Positions 1-12,651 are shown, counted from the stretch's first letter. The stretch: 64,000 nt of DNA from Karalla daura (GCA_029224185.1 CM055192.1:19289739-19353738); one strand, 5' to 3'. Program-made: numbers and translations. Notes: generated by a model from the sequence alone, not told the origin.

Positions 1-423
1 TACGAGAAAGAGAGAGAAACACATGCACACACACACACACACACAGAAAAGCATGGGGCGAGAGCGAGAGCGAGAACACAGGTCAACCACAGAGCTTTTT
101 CCTTGTTTGAAAATGTCAACATCAAAGAAAAGCTTCTCTCTGTCGGTGGGGGCGTGCTGGTGGGCCGTGGATGTTTCCCTGCTGCAAAATGAATCGGGGT
201 CCAAAGCCAAACCAAGAGCAGTCTAAAATAGCCTTGTGACTGGGTGGTTATGGCCTCACATCTTATATGAGTCAAAGCCACATGCTTTTAGCGCCCGGCA
301 GCTAGTCTCGTTTGCCGCATCTCCCTGGAACTGCGATATGTAGTTGGAAAAGTGCTTAAGCGGTACATCGGCTCAAACCCTTTGGCTGGAAAGTTGTTGT
401 TTTAGCTTAGAAACTGTTAATTT
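1..423. other. Gene-free stretch, short CA and GA tracts
   Basis: A short (CA)n tract lies near 23-46 and a GA-rich patch near 58-80. The rest is unique-looking sequence with no splice-bounded ORF that I recognise. The 67-codon frame that starts in the CA tract is a repeat translation. Confidence 0.6.
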
Positions 424-725
424 GGCCTCTGCGGTTTAGTGGATCAGTGGTTTGCATCATAGCACGAAGATCCAGGTTTGAGCCTCAGAGTAATGGCTCG
501 AAGGCCGCCCTGTGTCCACATGGAGTTTTTCCAGGTACTCTGGTGTCCTCCCATCGTCAAGGACCAGGCATGGTTAGGGCAATTAGACACTCCCATAGAG
601 TGAGTGTGAGTGTGCACTACTATGGATTGGTGGCCGGTCTGGGTGATATTTCCTGCCTACTGTCTTATGAGTCCTGGGATAAGCTCGAGCAGACACCCAT
701 GACGCCAGTGGAAATTAATGAACGT
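424..725 (+). mobile_element. Degenerate tRNA-derived SINE with LINE2-like tail (copy A)
   Basis: The head resembles a tRNA-type pol III promoter: an A-box-like stretch (TAGTGGATCAGTGG, about 437-450) and a B-box-like stretch (GGTTTGAGCC, 475-484). The tail reads like the common fish SINE/LINE2 3' end: a Cys/Trp-codon-like block near 512-545 (TGTCCACATGGAGTTTTTCC), then GTGTCCTCCCATCGTC, an AATTAGACACTCCCATAG block, and the GTGAGTGTGAGTGTG stretch. A shared consensus with the copies near 14.1 and 17.5 kb supports a repeat family. The copy is old and diverged. Family assignment comes from memory of teleost repeats, not from a database search. The 126-codon ORF across it is accidental. Confidence 0.65.
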
Positions 726-1097
726 TGCCCATCTTCTCATAGGGCTTTTCTCACACTCCCTTTAACAGCTGTAAATGGACCTAAGACCCTGTCTGCTTTG
801 CCAAACTCCCAGCCACTGCTGATGTAATAGCCTTTGACAAGCATCCTCTAACACATATGAAAGCACGGTGCGATTGCGAGCGTGTGTGTGTGTGTGTATG
901 TTCATGCGTGTTTAGAAGCGAGATCAGGCTGCAGACAGTGGCCACTGGGAAATCAAGGAGCACTTTGTCATGCATCCTTAAATGTGTGACATTGTGTCTC
1001 ATGAGACGGCGCCTGATTGGTCTACGAGGCATCGAAGAATGACGGGTGAGTGATGCCCTCTGGGGGATACCGAGTGTGTGTGATGTGTGTGTTGCCT

Positions 1098-1136
<39 letters not shown>

Positions 1137-2118
1137 GCTGGGGTTAGAGACACAGGACAGCCCGGTGACATGTCTGGGTGGCACCCTGTCAAAGCCAGCT
1201 GGCAACGTGTCGTAATGCTGCCATCAGGGAGTCATACGCCACTCTGGGCTCAGTTTCCAGGATCCACATCGTTCTCACCCATATGTGAAGTTCACCGCAA
1301 TACAGAGAGGAACTAATTCAATCAGCTTTAACCCACAAATTACGCCTCGTATACTGATTTGTTAGAGCACAGGTATCAATACGAACATGTGTCATACAAG
1401 TCTCACACAACAACTAAAGTACCAAGAGGAAACCACTTTAAATAGAGCCATTATTTTCATATCTTAATTGTAATGAAGGAACTCATTGGATGTCACATCT
1501 TTATTCATAACTTACAATGAGCACACGGTGGGAATGAGCTCAGTATATCCTACGACATTAGATACAAATATCCCTGAAGTTTAGTTCAGCTAATCAAGCT
1601 ATAAATGTCAGTGACTAGAGTTAGCAGCAGCTAGCACCGAGTGAAATGAATAGCTTGACTGTTTACTTCTTTGAAATGCAGATAATAGGTGACCAGTAAG
1701 GGAATTTTTGTCCAAGATTAGAGTGTCAGGTATATAAACCCTGATTTACAATTACAGGATGCTAATCTCTGGTGCGTAATGGGTTTCTTGAATGCAGGAT
1801 GGAAAAAAGAACCTGCTGCCCATAGTCTCTTGTATGAATAATGTGCAGGGGCTGTAGAGGAGAGCTGAAATCCAAAACCAACAGGGGGTAGGCATAATTA
1901 CAAAGCATGTCCAACATATTTACTATCTCTTAATAAGCCACTGGCGTAGAGCAGACAATGGGCTGTCATTTTTATTTTGCCTTTATTTATCCTCTGGTTT
2001 GCTGTTGTATTTCCATCAGCAGATAAGGACTGGCATGGTGTGAGAGAGAGTGTTTAACTTTGTCTCCCTGGTCTCTGGTTCTGATAGATGTTACCAGCTC
2101 TCACCCCTGATAGGTGGG

Positions 2119-2122
<4 letters not shown>
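726..2122. other. Gene-free stretch with two TG microsatellites
   Basis: (TG)n tracts lie near 887-901 and at 1099-1129. From about 1320 to 2100 the sequence is AT-rich and free of simple repeats. I see no exon, RNA gene or recognisable transposon there. Confidence 0.6.
1099..1129. repeat. (GT)n microsatellite
   Basis: An uninterrupted run of about 15 GT dinucleotides. The flanking ORFs on both strands are translations of the repeat. Confidence 0.95.

Positions 2123-2167
<45 letters not shown>
2123..2167. repeat. (GA)n microsatellite
   Basis: About 22 uninterrupted GA units followed by further purine-rich sequence to about 2210. The Ser/Leu-repeat ORFs on the minus strand are artefacts of it. 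Confidence 0.95.
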
Positions 2168-2172
<5 letters not shown>

Positions 2173-2204
2173 GAGAGAGCCAGAGAGACAGAGTGAGGGA
2201 GAGG

Positions 2205-2480
2205 AGGAGGATTTACGCTGGCACCGCATTTTTGTCCAATTAATAGATTGCCAGTGTGTTGCGTATTTTGCATGACAAAGGAGGGTAATATTAAACTGCC
2301 ATTTGTAATGAAAATGCACTTTGCAAATTAAAAAGTGCAGAAACCCAATTTTTCCTACCTCTTTAGGAAATAAACAGTCCTTAACCAATTAAAGCGCATT
2401 GTAATAATTCCGTGATTTATTGCAGGTTGTTTAACTTTCAAAACTCGGCTAACCTATATTAAGGTCACAATCCATCATGT
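2205..2480. promoter_or_regulatory. Conserved-looking non-coding block with a SOX-POU composite site
   Basis: Low-repeat, AT-rich sequence follows the GA tract. It contains CCAATTAAT (about 2236-2244), TTTTGCATGACAAAG (2266-2280), CAAATTAAAAAG and CCAATTAAAGCGCATTG. On the minus strand 2280-2266 reads CTTTGTCATGCAAAA, which matches the known SOX2-POU composite (CTTTGTNATGCAAA). The density of homeodomain cores resembles vertebrate developmental enhancers. That it is an enhancer is inference; conservation in other fish would be the test. Confidence 0.4.
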
Positions 2481-4400
2481 CTTGCATGGAGTGCTATGGA
2501 GTAATGGCTGTTGTATTAGCTGCTTTTGATGATAGTATGAAAGAAGTATTAGCACTTGTCAACAAAACTGCTTACAACATAACATTAGCATGCATGAGCT
2601 GCGTCGCCTATTCATTATCTTGGCAGCTCCACACACGCGGTTACTGCCTTATAAAACATTTTGCCAGGCCGAGAGCACACACTCACTGTTTGGTTTTGTG
2701 ATAGAGTGGCAACATGCAAACCATGGGCCGCGCTCTGGTTGCAATGCAAACAGGCACTGGAAAGATGAAACAGTCTCTGTGACACACGAGCGAGAGAGAG
2801 AGAGGGAGGGAGAGTGAAGGGAAGAAGGGAAGAATGAGGGATGTTGGGGATAAAGAAGATCACTCTCCATCTTTGTCCCGATCACTCTCCTTCACATTGT
2901 GTGTTAAGAACACAGCCGAAAAGGTCCGCCAGCTGACTGAGGGAGGACAGAGGAGAGCGAGGGCGAGGGAGAGTGCAGTGTTACAAAAAGAAGCGTTCCC
3001 CTTTCTCACAGTTCAGCTGAGGCTGAACGATGACTGGCAAGAAAAAGGCAGAGAAATGGAAATAGTCAGACACAAAACAACCTGAGCTGCGAGGGTAGCA
3101 TTTGCAGGCCTGTCGAGGCAAACACAATGTGGGGAAGGAGGAGAGCGCTTCAGCGGCTAGTAGTAACTGATTTGAAAGACAGAGAGATGGACATGATGAG
3201 GGGCTTGAGAGTGAGTCACAGGCTGAAATAGGGGGAGAGAAACAGATGTAAACACAGAGAGAAAGAGTTAGAGCTGAAGGGCACGGCAGGGTACCAGCCA
3301 CTGAGAGAACGATGCAGAGATGCAGGGCGGTGTGACATGGTGACATTTGCCTCCACAAATGGGCTCTCTGGCTTTAGCCGCGCAGTCTGGTGCGATGCCC
3401 CCCGACTGTGAGCCAAGAATGCACTTAGCTCAACAAGAGCAAATGAATGGCCCTGTTTTGACTTTTACCATTACACTCCTTCTCCCTGATAGCTGGTGCT
3501 GGGCAGAGTGAGTCTTTGTTGGAACACAGGGATCCCTGCATGTTTAAACGCCCCTGCACCATGGTCTAATTAGTGTGTTAAATCAGCAGTGGGATAATAT
3601 GTGGATCCGGCTCTAAGCTCCTGCGTGTGTTGTTCTGCTTTCGTCTGAGTTGCTAGAGTTGAAAGTCATCTGAAATTAAAAACATGTCAAATAACGGTAT
3701 GTGCAATAAATGCAAATATACCCAACATATGAAACCAACTTCAGCAGCAGATGTTAATTTCACATCCGTTCTGCTTTCTAGACGTATACTGCATACGTTC
3801 TCTTTTTAATCACTATAGAGGCATGTTATTTAGTGCCATAAAAAGGACTCTCATGAGCAACGCCAACACCTGACAAGCCTGTAAACATGTCAACAACATG
3901 CCATTTAACAGCGAAGGCCACCACACCAGATACTCAATGGAGCTAATTGCATCAAGACGGATTCTCACATCCCAGGGCAGCACTACTTAACATCAAGCTT
4001 GTATTATTTATTTAGTTTTTTTCTTGAAAGTCCATTTCAGAAACATGGAGAAGAGAAAAAAATGTGGACTCTTGAAGGGGGAAGCTAAAAGTGATGCTCT
4101 GATGTAAAAGCAGCAGGTTGTATTTTACTGGAAAAAATAAATTACTGGGCCAAATTACATTATTAATGACACTAGTAGGGATAAATGTCTCTGTTTGGAT
4201 GGAGAAAGATATGTATGCCCGCTGAACGTGTTGACTGGGGCTGTAGCACAGTTACCATTACATGCATCTACACTCCGTCTGATCACTCAGCCCCTCGACC
4301 TGCTCTGCATGTGTTGATATCTAAATCTCTCTCCATCTCTGTTTTTTCCTCTGTAGCTGCAGCTCCCTGATGATTATTCATGTGCATTTAACTCTCAAAC
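2481..4400. other. Gene-free stretch, purine-rich 2.8-3.35 kb
   Basis: Bases 2795-3340 are purine-rich on the plus strand (GAGA-type and GGGAGAGA patches), which produces several Ser/Leu/Pro-rich ORFs on the minus strand. From 3540 to 4180 the sequence is AT-rich with TAATTAG near 3567. I see no gene. Confidence 0.55.
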
Positions 4401-5724
4401 AGCCCCTCATTAACTGTGGCTCGCTGGGCCATACGTTGGGCCAAATTACGCAGCTTTGACATACACAAACCAGCAGGAGGGGAGGGTGGGAGGGAGCCCG
4501 GCCGTCGGGATAAAAGGCCTGGCTCTCTACTTGGGTCCTCTCTAACCATAGATAATGGCTGCCAACGTGTCTGTATGGTCTTTACAGCAATCAGCACTTT
4601 CACTTTTCAGAGGGTGCTGTGGGTTCTGGGTGAAGAAGGGGGAGGGTGAAGAGCAGGAGGAGAGAGAGGGACGGGAAAAGGAGACAGAGTGGTAAACACT
4701 GAGTCAGGATTGGACCCTCACCATCAAAAACACAGACAAAGGGGTGGGCGAAAACAAAAGTCTGAAAGATTTGGAGTGAAGATAAGGGATTTTCCCAGTA
4801 CATGACTAGCAACAGTGTAATGCAATGGTTTTATTTTGAAACGGACCTGTATTATCCTGCAGTGAACCAGATGTCAAGGCTCCATTAAGTCCCTGAAACT
4901 TGCTTCCTGCAATAATAAACGGTAGCCAGGTATTTCATATAACGACTGCACCTGAGGCAGTTTGTGACTTTGCATCTACCCCAGTGACACGTTTCAGGTG
5001 CTTTCATTTGGCTGAAAACTTGGGTGATTAAGACTTAATCTAGGTAAGAGAAAACAGCACAGCAGAAAACACCATATGCAACGATAAAAAATCATGGCTG
5101 CAATTTCTTGAACATTATGATGCTCAGTAGTGAAATATACAGTATTGTGTCAAATATTTATCTCCCAAACATAAGTGTAATGTTGTAGTATGTAAAGTCT
5201 ATCCCTGATACATGAGAAAAACTTCATTTGTACATCCCTACTTGAGACTTTCTCTGGTTAAGGAAAAAAAAAACAATTAATGAAAGATGGCCTGTGACTA
5301 TGTAATATATACAGTTGAGATATGGAAGAGTTATCGGATTTTAATGGCTGATAAAGTCCACCAGGAGATTAAAAAGAGGCAGAAATTCAAACAGGCAAGC
5401 AGGGAAAACAGTGGTACAATCAAATTATAGCTTATAAAAAGTGGGCAATGAGACGGCAACAATACTTTCTCTTGCTGCTACAGTTGTAGTCGTGTTTGAG
5501 TCAAGAGAACAATCAAAACCTCTTTGTTCATTAACAGCTGATGTCCTAATAACAGTGATCACAGTTAAATAGTGGAAAAGTCTCACAATGGATCTTGGTA
5601 ATAGTCAACTCAGCCCTTAAAGCAACAGAGAAATTAGTTCTGGAATATGCAATCACCAGTGCAGCGAGGTGATTAGTCTTTGTCTGACAGTCCACTGTAC
5701 AATCTGAGACAGTCCTCACACACA

Positions 5725-5768
<44 letters not shown>

Positions 5769-6630
5769 CGCACATGCAGGCTCACACACATATTCATATA
5801 CACATATTCATACAGGGGTTGTGCAACAGGCTCAGCAACAAACTGACAAAAAAAGATTTCCACTCAAATATGTAATGTCGGCCCACAGTTCTGATGTAGC
5901 TCTTCAACAGAGCTTACATTGTAAAAGTTTGGTCAAATAAACAGTGTTGGACTGGAGTTGAAACCTTGATACGTGTTGGCCCGAGAGCTTGACTTGTGTA
6001 TATTTTCTGGGTCAAATTCTTGACATGAGTTGCTTACTCAGGAGCATTTCATCACGCCCAGAAAACTGATATACTTCATATTTGTAAAACGAAACAAACA
6101 CTTCAATACAAACACTGCAACAAAAGCAGGGCTTCACAGTCCAACCACTGTGGGAAATTATATATTATTGGATCCGTAGCTCACATTATTTACAACCAGC
6201 CCCGATACGGGAGTTGTGTTCAGTTCATAGACGTGTCTGTCGCCGAGTCTTAAAGACGTCAGGAATCACTGCGGCGATCTGTTATCAGCTGCATGCTCTA
6301 ACGCACCACAGGAACGCCGAGCGTGGGAGAACAAGTTTAGAATGACCTCAAACATCGACTACGCTCAACGTAGCCATTACAAATCAGCCTTTATTGAACT
6401 GCAGGCTGGAAATCACTCATCATTTACTCTCCCCGCACGTAGAACAGCAATCAAATCAAAATGCGCCCTAATTTGACAGTTGTTATGAGAGTGACCTCAG
6501 CATAATGTGAGTAACTAGCCTTTATTACAAAGAAGAATTGAGACTAATTCTACATAGCTTGTCACATCTGACGCCGGACTTTAAGGTTTGTGGGGGTGGG
6601 GGGGTGAGTACCATATGCTCAGTAAATGAC
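4401..6630. other. Gene-free stretch with CACG repeat and a possible conserved block
   Basis: A (CACG)n/(CA)n tract lies at 5717-5775. Bases 6340-6570 are low in repeats and rich in TTTGAC, TAATTT and CTTTATT motifs, and could be a conserved non-coding element. I see no coding exon. Confidence 0.5.
5717..5775. repeat. Compound (CACG)n/(CA)n microsatellite
   Basis: About eight CACG tetranucleotides flanked by CA dinucleotides. The Thr-His and Cys-Val ORFs on the two strands derive from it. Confidence 0.9.
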
Positions 6631-6691
6631 GGCTACATCACAGCAGTGTGACAGAAGTGTATACTCCTCACGGGATGGTGATGGGCCCTGC

Positions 6692-6729
<38 letters not shown>

Positions 6730-8768
6730 ATCACAGATGTTGCAGTCTGAGGTCTGGTGCAGATGGCTCTGGGCGCACTTGCCAGTGATCTCCTTCCAGT
6801 TTGAACAGCACCATCACACACTGCTACCTGGACTCTCTTTAGAGGATAGGAAGTCTCACACACGCACACACACACACACACACAGACACTGCCATCAGGG
6901 GTGGACACACGCAAACACACATACACACATTGTTATCAAGAATATTGTGACTGTGTTGTTTTATTTTAAAAAACTTGTTTCTACTCTTACAAATGGAAAA
7001 TTCAGTGATTTTATCACTCAGTCAGCACCGAGACTCATTCGCTTGAGCATTTTCCACTTAACACAATTATATTCCAGACAATAAACCGTCTCACTTCATT
7101 TATGTGTGTGTCAATAAATGTGCCTTTAAAGGGTATGGGAGGGCTTATCTCCTAACCGGTATGTCTGATGAGACCCCTAAATGTGACCTTAAGAGGAGCA
7201 AATTTATTGCCACATTATGCTCTTCAGCTCATTTTATCTTTTATTCACATACTTGCACATGTACACAGGTTAGGGCAGATCCTCCACCGGAGCGTTCGGG
7301 AAGAGAGCATCTTTGTAGCCTCACTACAAGGGAGCGTAGCTCTCTCGCCCCCTCTCTCCCTCTCTCTAAATGTGCCAGTGTCTCTCCCTCTCCCCGTCTC
7401 CTTCAGTTTCTCACTGGGTAAAGGTGTCCTCTGGGGGATAGAAAGGCCTCGGGGGATTTGTCTTAGTGCAGAGTGCCACCTTGTTGTCAAGACTGCAATG
7501 ACACATTTCCTTCAGAGCCGCTCCTGACAAACACTCACAGAAGAGAAACGTCACAACGCATTGCAACATCAATGCAGAGCCTTCGTAGACGCCTCACACA
7601 ATGTTTGCTGAAGTGAAAACTGAGGAGGTGGATTGGCTAGGGGCCAGGGGCAGATTATGACATCACAGCATTTCAGACATGACCTGCGTCACTTCATGGC
7701 AGCTTATCAAGCCACAGCTGGATCTCCTTCTCTCATACCCGGAGCTCTGTCGTCTAATTCTTGAAACATCAAACTCTAATCTACACACTGAGTAGACACA
7801 TATTTTTTTCTAATTGCAGCATAAACATGTGGACTAAAACCTAGTGTATATGTTTGGATGATATGGGAGTAAATAGTAATACAGTTATTGTAATTAATGA
7901 CTATCTGAAATAATTCAGACTGACTAATGTCTGGCTAACATCGCCAGACTGGCTAATATGAGCTAACTATGAGTTCTTTTTTAGGGGCATTGCCATTCAC
8001 TTGTAAATTTGATCAATAAAATCATTTAAATAAATAAGTAAAAGCCCTACAGGTTGGAGCACAGTTCAACTGTGCTTAATTTCAGCACGACTACAGTATA
8101 ACTTAATGTACATATACAGACTCGGCCATGAGTGGAACATTAGCCTGAGCATCAGTGCACTAAAGCTGACAGAGACGAGCAGATGAGTTTTCAGACAATA
8201 TGTGGTGTGTGTGTGTGTGTGTCGGTGAGAGTGTATCGGCGCGTTCATCATAAAACCCACTTCCTGCAGCAGAGACAGGGGAAGGCAACACAGTGCAACA
8301 CTGGATCGGTAATGTGTTCATTAGCGTGTGTGACACCAGGATACCGGCAGCAGGGTCCTTGTCACAGCATTTTACTGGATGAAGAAGTTAATTAAATGAG
8401 GAAACGCAGGATGAAAAGACAGAGAAATAGAGGAGAAGTCAGGAAGGACCGAGGGGTGATTGTTAACAGGACATCTGGCACAAGCTTGTTTCTCTCTGGG
8501 AGAAGGCAGAAGGGAGGGGGAGATGGCAGCCATAAGTACTTGACCTTCCACTTGTCTGACTGGGAAAACTCACACACACACACACACACACTCGTGTACC
8601 CACATACATATGCAAGAGTGTGCACATTTAGTGTGTGAACAGGTTCCCGGAGAGCAGCGAGGAAGAGTGTGAAGGTGAACAACATGGCCAGCAGGGTGGC
8701 TGACGTGGTGGATGAGATCACTGTCCTGCCTATGGGCTGCAGAAGCAGAGGGATCTTCTCCTGCATGA

Positions 8769-8770
<2 letters not shown>

Positions 8771-8818
<48 letters not shown>

Positions 8819-8835
8819 ACGCACACGCACACACG

Positions 8836-8887
<52 letters not shown>
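8771..8887. repeat. Long compound (CA)n microsatellite
   Basis: About 117 bp of CA dinucleotides interrupted around 8809-8842 by CG-containing units (CACGCA), splitting the array into two longer CA blocks. The ORFs of 184, 208 and 137 codons across it are Cys-Val or Thr-His repeat translations, not genes. Confidence 0.97.
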
Positions 8888-8889
<2 letters not shown>

Positions 8890-9196
8890 TAAAACCAGAC
8901 ACATGTGCACGCACTTTAAAACACAAGCGAGTGTGTTTGCCGACACACACCGATCCAGTATGCACTTTTATATGTACACAGGAGTGCTCACACACAAACA
9001 GCCTCACAGTGTCTCTGGGAATATGCAGCGAGTGTCTATGCCTGCTGCATATGTGGCCCCATGCATAAACAATGTGCCCTGAGAGACAGTGGAGTGATAC
9101 TATGGCCCTTAGCACAACTCCCATGAGCCTCTCTGCCCCCTCCATAACCACAATCAGTCTCTCTCTATCTCCACCTCCTCTTGCACTCGCACACAC

Positions 9197-9217
9197 TCTC
9201 TCTTTCTCTCTCTCTCA

Positions 9218-9257
<40 letters not shown>
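9197..9257. repeat. Adjacent (CT)n and (CA)n microsatellites
   Basis: A CT run (about 9197-9216) passes directly into a CA run (about 9219-9257). Such junctions commonly arise by mutation and expansion within one array. Confidence 0.93.
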
Positions 9258-9261
<4 letters not shown>

Positions 9262-10767
9262 GGGGCAAATCAAGAGGCAGAATACACACAAATGAGAGAA
9301 ATAGTAGCACAGAGAAACAAAAGCACAGACAGGGAGAGAGAGAGCTATGCAGCGAAATGTGCCGCACACACACACATACACACACCAACTGTGCATCTTT
9401 ACTGAGGACAAGCGCACTCAGAAATGGGAATGCACAGACTAGGCACTTGCATACACACACACACAGATATACAGTATACAACACACAGCAGACATTGGAG
9501 AATCAGCTGCGTGAGACTTCCTTTGAAAACAGATATATGCTGTACTCATGCTGTACTGGTACTTATACATGGTGTGTTGGAGTAATTGAACTGTAAGTGC
9601 TGGCCCGTCTGCAGCCTAAATGTCCTTCATGTACATTGCAGACCTATAGGGAGTAACAGGTATTCAGTTTGTGGGCACTTCATTTTCTCTGGATCCCCTC
9701 TACTTTTTGCCGTTGTAAACATCTGGTGTCAGGTTGGTCTTTCACGAGTAAAATCCTCTCGGTGCACAGGAGGACATGCATTTTAAATTTCCAGCAGCCG
9801 CAGCAGCCGCACCGGCAGTTTGATTGGAATAAACATAAGAGGAAATGGGCGGTTAGACTTTGCAGCTTGGCTGTAGGAAGAGAAAAGCACGAAAACAGAA
9901 ACTTGCACTTTATCAACTTCACTGGCGAGCTATCTCCCGGATGCACGGACCAAAAGCACAGCGGTGAAGACCACCTATGAGTTAAGTCTTTGACGGGAAT
10001 CTAAACTTTTACAGAATGAGTCAAAAAAAAAAAAGAAACAAAAAACAAAAAAACAGGCTTGCACAGATAAGACAGGCCGGCATGGAAACAGAGAGCACAA
10101 AAACAGTGGGCTTGATGAGGTTGTTAGTTTAGATCCGAGTTAACCCATGACAGAATAAAGGCAACCAAGGTGAGGATGAAATATACGGAGGTAAATTAGT
10201 TATGGAAAAAGAAGTGAGAGGATGGGCAGGAGAGGAAACAAATGAATAAGCTTGGGAAAGAGAGAGAGAGACACAGAGAGTGACTTGACGAAACAAAGAG
10301 GAATGTCCTCAGTATTACGAGGGAGATAATTGAGATATCCAGCTCCTGACAAAATGTGCTATTTCACTGGAGCTGGGAAAAACACAGAGGCAGGGGAGGG
10401 AGAGAGGGAGGAAGGATGGATGGAGAGAGAGAGAGAGAGGGAGGGAGAAATTCTAGAGGGAGGTGACAGTGGTGTATGTGGCTGTGCTGTCTGTCTGACC
10501 TGATTGCAAATAAGCAAAGGAGCTTCGCTGCGGCCCAGAAGCACTTCCTCATGCACACAACTCTTCCCCCCACAAACACACACACAGCCTCTCCCTTTAA
10601 TAAGACTGCTTAATGGTGGCTGTACGCACATGCCAGAGCAGTAAAACGTGTGTGTGTGCACGCGCGTGTGTGAGAGCACAGATACATGTAACTGGTGAGG
10701 AAGGGGACAAGGAGAAGGAGGAGGAGGAGGAGAGGGTTGCAGTAGTGAGACAGCAAGGAAAAGGGGT

Positions 10768-10810
10768 GGGGGGGGGGGGGGGGGGGGAGGGTGGGGGAAG
10801 GAGGGAAGGA
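10768..10810. repeat. Poly-G run (20 G) with GGGA/GGAA continuation
   Basis: Twenty consecutive G at 10768-10787, then GGGTGGGGG and GGGA units. It could form a G-quadruplex. Homopolymer length in an assembly is often unreliable. Confidence 0.9.
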
Positions 10811-10824
10811 GGGAGGGAGGGGCA

Positions 10825-10985
10825 ACGGTGGGTTTCCGAGACGCATTTGCAATTTAAAATACGGTTTGGTATAATGAAAATGTAAAGCAGTGGTTTTATT
10901 TTATTCAGTGTGGCAGGTTCAGATTCCCAGAGAAGCTCCACTCGAGCAATCAGTCCATTAATAATTGAATTTTGTTCAGGAGCCG
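10825..10985. promoter_or_regulatory. Conserved-looking non-coding block
   Basis: After the G-rich tract the sequence becomes AT-rich and non-repetitive, with GCATTTGCAATTTAAAA, GTGGTTTTATTTTATTC and CATTAATAATTGAATTTTG. It has no ORF of note. The switch between simple repeat and motif-rich unique sequence is typical of vertebrate conserved non-coding elements. Function is inferred from composition only. Confidence 0.25.
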
Positions 10986-11831
10986 TGCGTGTTTGTGTAC
11001 GCGAGCGAGTGTCTGAGTGTGAGCATATGCACGCGCATGTGAGTGTGTGAGCGTGTGTGTGTGTGTGTGTGTGCGGGAGAGAGAGAGTGCGTGGACACAT
11101 GTGCATATCATGGGTGTGTGAAAGTGCATGTGACAAACCTCTCTTCTCTTTCCAGCTGCTGACCCTAATATGAAGCAGCCAATTAGAGATCTTTATTTAA
11201 TTGCCGGGCGACTCGTCCTCGTTGCACACCGCCACGCTCTGCCAGCGACTGGCACTGTGGCACTGTGGCACTGGGGCCGAGCCAGGGACACACACACACA
11301 CACACAGTTAGACCCATGCATATGCACACACACATACACAGACTCTCGCAGACACACGCACACACTAATGCGAGAATTTCCTTGATGATAATTCCCAGAG
11401 GAGAGCGCCTCGCTGTAGCAGGGCTATTTTTAAGCCTTATAGCAAGACACAAGATTATTATGCTTTGATATCAGCGGCCATGATTACAATACGTGCACAC
11501 CCAAAACATATATTAACCCCGAAAGCGCGCATTAGCCACTAGGAGGTGGAACACCGACTCCTGCCTCGTCCTTCATCTCACTCTCCTTGTTGAATGCTCG
11601 TCCTCCCTGGGCCCTGAGTTCCATCCATCCCTCCTCTCTGCCCTAAATCGGGTCTCTTTCCTCTCCCTCCCTCCTCCATCTCTCTCTCTCTCACTGGCTG
11701 TCAGAGAGTATCAGATCAGTAGTTAGATCCATGGCCGAGGCCAAGCCGGCCTCTCCGCTCTCAGCACTCTACCACAACACATCATTACAGCTGACAGCAG
11801 GACTTCACAACGCACCGTGCTGCTGCGTGCG

Positions 11832-11840
<9 letters not shown>

Positions 11841-11895
<55 letters not shown>
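11841..11895. repeat. (CA)n microsatellite
   Basis: About 27 CA units, preceded by a short GCGCGC stretch. Confidence 0.95.
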
Positions 11896-11897
<2 letters not shown>

Positions 11898-12172
11898 CAA
11901 GTGTGAATACACACATACAGCTATGTTTGTGTGCATGCTCTTATTCGCTCCATCACTCTCATACAAATATACACGCACACACACAAAAAAAACACTGTAA
12001 CAAAGCATGAGGTCTCTCTACGCACTTCATGTCAGTTCCGCTGTACAGACTGTACAGGGTTTTTTTGCACACTGCATATTCACTAACACAGCTTTTTTTA
12101 TTGCTCAAATAGTTTTTTTTTTTTTACAGACCACTTGGTCAGGTTTCATAAAACACTGAGATTTAAAATGAA

Positions 12173-12214
12173 GGGGAGGAGGAGGAGGAGGAGGAGGAGG
12201 AGTAGGAGGAGGGG
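12173..12214. repeat. (GGA)n trinucleotide repeat
   Basis: About twelve GGA units with one GTA interruption. Confidence 0.92.
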
Positions 12215-12431
12215 GATACCACTTTTAAAACCAACAGCAGCAATATGCCAGGGCTGGCGGGAAGAGTTAGCCTCCATGTAGCACTTCCAAAGAGAGGGAT
12301 AGTCCTTCTTACAAGCCGTGAGGGCCCACTGGTGTGTGTGTCTGTGTGTGTGTGTGTGTGTGGGAGGATATGTTTTTAAGCCAGGCTGGGGACTTGAGAG
12401 CTCCTGCTAAAGTGAGGCTTACACAAACGCG

Positions 12432-12433
<2 letters not shown>

Positions 12434-12490
<57 letters not shown>

Positions 12491-12509
12491 GCACACACGC
12501 ACACACAGG
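12434..12509. repeat. (CA)n microsatellite
   Basis: A (CA)n run to about 12488, then CG-interrupted CA units to 12509. Confidence 0.95.
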
Positions 12510-12623
12510 AGAATACACCTGAGAATACACACAATCACCATGTAGAACAACAAATGCAACACTTCGCCCACTTTGATCGGCTACCCGCAAACAAGGCAGG
12601 AGGGGCGGGTGGGAAAGAGGGTT

Positions 12624-12651
12624 GGGCTGGGCTGGGCTGGGCTGGGCTAGG
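12624..12651. repeat. (GGGCT)n pentanucleotide repeat
   Basis: About five GGGCT units, the last one diverged to GGGCTA, within G-rich sequence that continues to about 12700. Confidence 0.88.

Larger units (their letters stand above)
6631..9600. other. Gene-free stretch dominated by CA/TG microsatellites
   Basis: Tracts occur at 6692-6729 (GT then GA), 6856-6884, 8205-8222, 8571-8592, 8771-8887 and 9197-9257. Between them, 7550-8180 is moderately AT-rich and unremarkable. A pyrimidine patch near 7340-7410 gives chance ORFs. I recognise no gene. Confidence 0.6.
9601..11160. other. Gene-free stretch with A-rich, GA-rich and poly-G segments
   Basis: Bases 10021-10055 are A-rich (runs of A broken by G or C). 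Bases 10200-10450 are GA-rich. A 20-base G run sits at 10768-10787 followed by GGGA repeats. Bases 10825-10985 look like a conserved non-coding block. TG/CG-rich sequence follows at 10985-11100. I see no gene. Confidence 0.55.

Noticed and set aside
301..345. Possible terminal KIAA0825 exon starting GGAGATGCGG on the minus strand
   Set aside because: It would continue Arg-Glu-Met in phase, but the acceptor has no polypyrimidine tract and the intron would be 43 kb.
8392..9196. Long minus-strand ORFs (184 and 208 codons)
   Set aside because: Most residues are Cys-Val or Val-Arg translations of the CA/CG array; the flanks show no domain or splice context.
10597..11136. 179-codon minus-strand ORF
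   Set aside because: Composed of repeat-derived His/Thr and Pro/Ser runs from CA, poly-G and GGA tracts.
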